Source: Sphingomonas pseudosanguinis (GTDB lineage Bacteria > Pseudomonadota > Alphaproteobacteria > Sphingomonadales > Sphingomonadaceae). From it: a stretch of DNA of 46,976 bases. The position numbers were made by a program, and so were the translations under genes. Positions 43,903 through 46,976 of the stretch are shown here, piece by piece (within the stretch, counting starts at the first letter, position 1; each line of letters starts with the position of its first letter). The notes beneath the pieces were generated by a model. It ran no database searches, was not told the DNA's origin, and saw only the letters and a program-made list of their open reading frames with translations. The DNA lies in contig NZ_JACIDH010000022.1 of the NCBI RefSeq assembly GCF_014196255.1, forward strand, positions 1 through 46,976, written 5' to 3'.

Positions 43903-45707
43903 TGACCGACGAGCCCGAGGACGACCGCACCGTCTTTTCGGCGGGCGAGCCGGCGGATGGCGAGCGCACCGTGTTCGACCGCGCCGCCGCGCGCGGCACC
44001 GGCGTGGCGATCCAGGAAGGCGATGTCCTGAACCACATGTTCGCGGTGCGCCGTTTCCTGGCGCGCGGCGGCATGGGCGAGGTGTTCGAGGGCGCGAACC
44101 TCGTTACCGACGAGCGCGTCGCGATCAAGGTCATGCTGCCCGCACTGGCCAACGACCCCAATGTCGTCACGCTGTTCCGGCGCGAGGCGCAGACGCTGAC
44201 CCGGCTGCATCACGAGGCGGTGGTGCAGTATCGCGTGCTGGCGCAGGAGCCCGAGCTGGGCGTCCTCTACATCGTCACCGAATATATCGACGGCACCAGC
44301 CTGTCGGAGATGCTGGGGCGGTTGCGGCCGGACGTGACGCAACTGGGCGTGCTGCTCCGCCGGCTCGCCTCGGGGCTGGCGGCGGCGCATCGGCTGGGGG
44401 CGGTGCACCGTGACGTGTCGCCCGACAATGTCCTGCTGCCCGGTGGCGCGCTGGAGGCGGCCAAGCTGATCGACTTCGGTATCGCCAAGGATCTCGACGC
44501 CGGGACCGCGACGGTGGTGGGTGACGGCTTTGCCGGCAAGCTGGGCTATGTCGCGCCCGAGCAGCTCGGCGATTTCAATCGATCGCTGGGGCCATGGACC
44601 GATGTCTATAGCCTCGGCCTCGTCATCCTGGCGCTGGCGCGCGGCGGCGATCTGGGGCTGGGCGGCACGTTGGTCGATGCTGTCGACAAGCGCCGCGCCG
44701 GGCTGGACGTCGGCGCGGTGCCGCCGCCGCTTCGCGCCGTGGTCGAGCGGATGGTGCGCGCCGACCCGGCCGAGCGCTTCCAGTCGATGGATGAAGTCAT
44801 CGCCGCGCTCGCCGCCGCCGAGGTGCCGGGCGTCAGCCGCGCGCCCTGGACCCGATGGTGGCCGGGCATGGCGGCGGCGGCCGTGCTGGCGCTCGGTGCG
44901 GTGGGCTGGTTCGCGACCCAGGACGGCGGGGACAAAAGCGCTCCGGGTCAGTCCGCCATCGCGCAGGCCGACCCCGTCGACCGTGCGCGCGGCGCGGTGG
45001 ATGCGACCTTGCCCTCGGTCGGCTGCACCTGGCTGCGCATCGTGTCGGTCGAGCCGGGGACGAAGGGACCGCGCGTTGTCCTAACCGGCGTCGCGGGCAA
45101 TCCGGCGGTGGCGCAGCAGGAAATCCGCCACAGCCTGGATGCGCAAAAGATCGCCAGCAGCGACATCGACTTCGCACAGGTTTCGCCGATCACCCAATCA
45201 GGTTGCGCCGCGCTCGACGTCTATCGCCAGATCCGCGCGACCGGCAACAGCCGCCTGTCGGTGCCGCAGCGCGCCTTCGCGATGCGGATGCAGCTGCCGG
45301 GCAAGGCCTATGCGGGGCGGATGGCGGCCAATGCGGTGATCGACATCGCGATCGGCGACCCCGCGCTCGACTTCGCGCTGGTCGGGCTGGAGCCGTCGGG
45401 CAAGATCGACATGCTGATCCCCGACCGCGCCGCCTTCCGCCAGGCGCTGGCCCAGTCGCGCGAGGGCGTGCCGATCAGCGACCTGGGCGGCGACCGCTAT
45501 CGCCTCCAGATCGATCTCGACCATATCGGCTGGTCGGGCCTGTTGTTGTTGACGGGCAAGGGACCGTTCCCCGCCGAGGTCGTCGCGCCCCCCTTCGGCC
45601 AGCGTGGCGCCGACTGGCGCGACCGGCTGACCAGCCTGGCGGTCGAGCGCGGCTGGACCACCGACATGATCTGGTTCCGATCGACGGCTGCCGAGGCGGG
45701 GCAATAG
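43899..45707 (+). CDS. ppkA: T6SS Ser/Thr protein kinase PpkA
   Basis: Membrane-spanning Hanks-type kinase of 602 residues that activates the T6SS. The N-terminal tail has two acidic-RTVF motifs (Thr11 and Thr24), likely autophosphorylation and FHA-binding sites. The kinase domain (about 45-310) has the Gly loop GGMGEVFEG, VAIKV (Lys77), HRDVSPDN (170-177), DFGIAKD (192-198) and GYVAPEQ. One membrane helix (about 322-339) leads to a periplasmic domain (about 345-602) with conserved-looking Cys pair regions (SVGCTWLRIV, QSGCAALDVY) that presumably senses an envelope cue. A second ATG follows the first directly at 43902. The stop lies nine bases from the tRNA-Arg gene. Confidence 0.95.
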   Translation: MMTDEPEDDRTVFSAGEPADGERTVFDRAAARGTGVAIQEGDVLNHMFAVRRFLARGGMGEVFEGANLVTDERVAIKVMLPALANDPNVVTLFRREAQTLTRLHHEAVVQYRVLAQEPELGVLYIVTEYIDGTSLSEMLGRLRPDVTQLGVLLRRLASGLAAAHRLGAVHRDVSPDNVLLPGGALEAAKLIDFGIAKDLDAGTATVVGDGFAGKLGYVAPEQLGDFNRSLGPWTDVYSLGLVILALARGGDLGLGGTLVDAVDKRRAGLDVGAVPPPLRAVVERMVRADPAERFQSMDEVIAALAAAEVPGVSRAPWTRWWPGMAAAAVLALGAVGWFATQDGGDKSAPGQSAIAQADPVDRARGAVDATLPSVGCTWLRIVSVEPGTKGPRVVLTGVAGNPAVAQQEIRHSLDAQKIASSDIDFAQVSPITQSGCAALDVYRQIRATGNSRLSVPQRAFAMRMQLPGKAYAGRMAANAVIDIAIGDPALDFALVGLEPSGKIDMLIPDRAAFRQALAQSREGVPISDLGGDRYRLQIDLDHIGWSGLLLLTGKGPFPAEVVAPPFGQRGADWRDRLTSLAVERGWTTDMIWFRSTAAEAGQ

Positions 45708-45716
45708 GGGAAAGTG

Positions 45717-45793
45717 TGGCGCGCCCGGAGGGATTCGAACCCCCGACCGAGGAGGTAGAAGCTCCTTGCTCTATCCAACTGAGCTACGGACGC
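45717..45793 (-). tRNA. tRNA-Arg (anticodon TCT)
   Basis: On the minus strand a full cloverleaf can be read. The acceptor GCGTCCG pairs with CGGGCGC (one G-T pair). The D-arm is GCTCAGTTGGATAGAGC. The anticodon stem AGGAG/CTCCT closes the loop CTTCTAC with anticodon TCT. The T-arm contains GGTTCGAATC. Discriminator G and CCA are encoded. Its length is 77 bases. Its 3' end faces the T6SS cluster. Confidence 0.95.
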
Positions 45794-45874
45794 GCGGATG
45801 GCGGCGTCCTAGCGCGGTTTGCAGCCCAAGGGAATGGCGATAAACGAACCCGTTGAGGTCAGAGGGGAACGGGC

Positions 45875-46609
45875 ATGAGCGCAGAACGAATCGTCGCGGC
45901 GCGCGATATGGAGCGGGGCGCGTTCCGCTGGTTCGACTTCGTCATGGCGGCGTTCGTGACCATCCTGCTCCTCTCCAACGTCATCGGCGCGGGCAAGGTG
46001 GCGGTCATCGATCTGCCGCTCGTCGGGCAGTGGCCGTTCGGGGCGGGCATCCTGTTCTTTCCGCTCAGCTATGTCATCGGTGACGTGCTGACCGAGGTCT
46101 ATGGCTATGCCCGCGCCCGGCGCGTGATCTGGGCGGGAACGGCGGCGGTGCTGTTCATGGCGTTCATGAGCTATGTCGTGGTGGCGCTCCCGCCCGCACC
46201 GACCTGGACCAACCAGGCGGCCTATGAGGTGATCTTCGGCCAGGTGCCGCGCATCGTGCTGGCCAGCGTCTGCGCCTTTTGGGCGGGCGAGTTCGCCAAT
46301 GCCTATGTCATGGCGCGGATGAAGGTGTGGACGGGCGGACGTCACCTTTGGTCGCGCACGATCGGTTCGACGCTGGTGGGGCAGGGGGTCGACAGCCTGA
46401 TCTTCTATCCGCTGGCCTTTTGGGGCGCGGTGGGGTGGACGCCGCATCTGGTGATCGTCGTGCTGTTCACGCAATGGGCGCTGAAGGTGGGCTGGGAGGT
46501 CTTGTTGACGCCGGTGACCTATCTGATCGTCGGCTGGCTGAAGCGGGCCGAGGGGGTTGATGTGTTCGATGAGGGGACAGACTTTTCGCCGTTCCGGGCG
46601 CGGGTTTGA
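45875..46609 (+). CDS. yhhQ: Queuosine-precursor transporter (YhhQ/VUT family)
   Basis: Inner-membrane protein of 244 residues with about six hydrophobic segments. The family blocks are LLLSNVIGAGKVAVIDLP, LFFPLSYVIGDVLTEVYGYARARRVIWAG, WAGEFANAYVMARMK and the C-terminal RTIGSTLVGQGVDSLIFY. YhhQ-type proteins import queuine/preQ precursors for tRNA modification. GAGGGG lies seven bases before the ATG. It is a housekeeping gene beyond the tRNA and not part of the T6SS operon. Codon use matches the core genes. Confidence 0.93.
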   Translation: MSAERIVAARDMERGAFRWFDFVMAAFVTILLLSNVIGAGKVAVIDLPLVGQWPFGAGILFFPLSYVIGDVLTEVYGYARARRVIWAGTAAVLFMAFMSYVVVALPPAPTWTNQAAYEVIFGQVPRIVLASVCAFWAGEFANAYVMARMKVWTGGRHLWSRTIGSTLVGQGVDSLIFYPLAFWGAVGWTPHLVIVVLFTQWALKVGWEVLLTPVTYLIVGWLKRAEGVDVFDEGTDFSPFRARV

Positions 46610-46611
46610 GT

Positions 46612-46710
46612 TCACGCGAAGCCGCGATGGCGCGAAGGGTTTGAGATTGAATTCGCGCGGAGGGGCCGAAAAGAGGTCAGGTTCGCGCAGAGGCGCAGAG
46701 GACGCAGAGG
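46612..46710. repeat. Short tandem G/A-rich repeats
   Basis: CGCAGAGG occurs three times in tandem (46686, 46694, 46703), and a related ACGCGAAG...GCGCGAAG pattern occurs at 46615-46639. This resembles dispersed intergenic repeats seen in many bacterial genomes; no protein is supported. Confidence 0.5.
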
Positions 46711-46791
46711 TGTCCTATCCAGCGGCAGCCGACCCATGTTTGCCCCTGGCGAGGTATAGACCGTGATGACATTGCATTGAATCAACGCGAG

Positions 46792-46813
46792 CCCCTCCCC
46801 TTCAGGGGAGGGG
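46792..46813. repeat. Perfect palindrome (REP-like)
   Basis: CCCCTCCCC-TTCA-GGGGAGGGG is a perfect 9-base stem with a 4-base loop. G-rich GGTTGGGGTGGGG-type sequence follows. It resembles the REP units at the left end in composition and is probably another dispersed repeat. Confidence 0.6.
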
Positions 46814-46853
46814 TTGGGGTGGGGCATCGCCGCAAACGCCCGGCCCGGGGAGG

Positions 46854-46976
46854 CGGGGGGGGGGGGGGGGGGGGGGGCCCGGGGCGGGGGGCGGGGGGGG
46901 GGGGGGGGGGGGGGGGGTGGGGGGGGGGGGGGGGGGGGGGGCGGGGCGTTTGGGGGGGTTTTTGTGCTGGGCGCCG
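46854..46976. other. Poly-G contig end artefact
   Basis: This stretch is almost all G with a few interruptions and has no coding or structural signal. Poly-G of this kind is expected from two-colour sequencing dropout or failed extension of a repeat at a contig end. The preceding 46611-46853 is intergenic with the repeats listed above. Confidence 0.9.

Overview
The window looks like one end-to-end contig from a high-GC alphaproteobacterium, most likely a sphingomonad. I infer this from codon and GC bias, alternative GTG/TTG starts, the style of the intergenic palindromes, and a T6SS whose TssL phosphosite resembles that of Agrobacterium. I cannot name a species from sequence alone. The right end (from about 46854) is almost pure G and is a sequencing or assembly artefact. 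The left end begins in unassigned sequence next to a REPIN-like repeat.

Most of the window is one type VI secretion (T6SS) locus. On the left, vgrG and the FHA gene tagH run leftward. Divergent from them is a rightward series: an OmpA-family periplasmic protein, tssA, tssB, tssC, hcp, tagJ, tssE, tssF and tssG. A lower-GC cargo block follows (12677-15046): a lysozyme-like effector candidate with a peptidoglycan-binding domain, and two exported proteins that share a module and are candidate immunity proteins. Next is clpV (tssH). On the right (36500-45707) are tssK, tssL (with its own OmpA domain), tssM, tagF, pppA and ppkA, mostly with 1-4 base stop/start overlaps. TagF, PppA, PpkA and TagH form the threonine-phosphorylation control branch. 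TssL carries an N-terminal TIFRP motif matching the PpkA-phosphorylated, FHA-read site known in Agrobacterium. I see no TssJ lipoprotein and no PAAR gene.

The two T6SS halves are separated by an insert (18050-36366). Its main part is a tightly coupled four-gene module: tpsB (FhaC/ShlB-type outer-membrane transporter), tpsA (a 3122-residue haemagglutinin-like exoprotein with 94-residue and 54-residue tandem repeats and a lone C-terminal cysteine pair), a 1040-residue lipoprotein ending in a CHAT caspase-like protease, and a CPBP membrane metalloprotease. I consider this the best candidate for an under-described system: a surface exoprotein encoded with an exported caspase-like protease and a membrane protease. 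Facing it on the minus strand are an M23 endopeptidase, a small lipoprotein and a PG-binding/M15-like peptidase; the last two look like another immunity/effector pair.

The T6SS locus ends 9 bases from the 3' end of a tRNA-Arg(TCT) gene, beyond which lies a housekeeping queuosine-precursor transporter (yhhQ family) and repeat-rich contig end.
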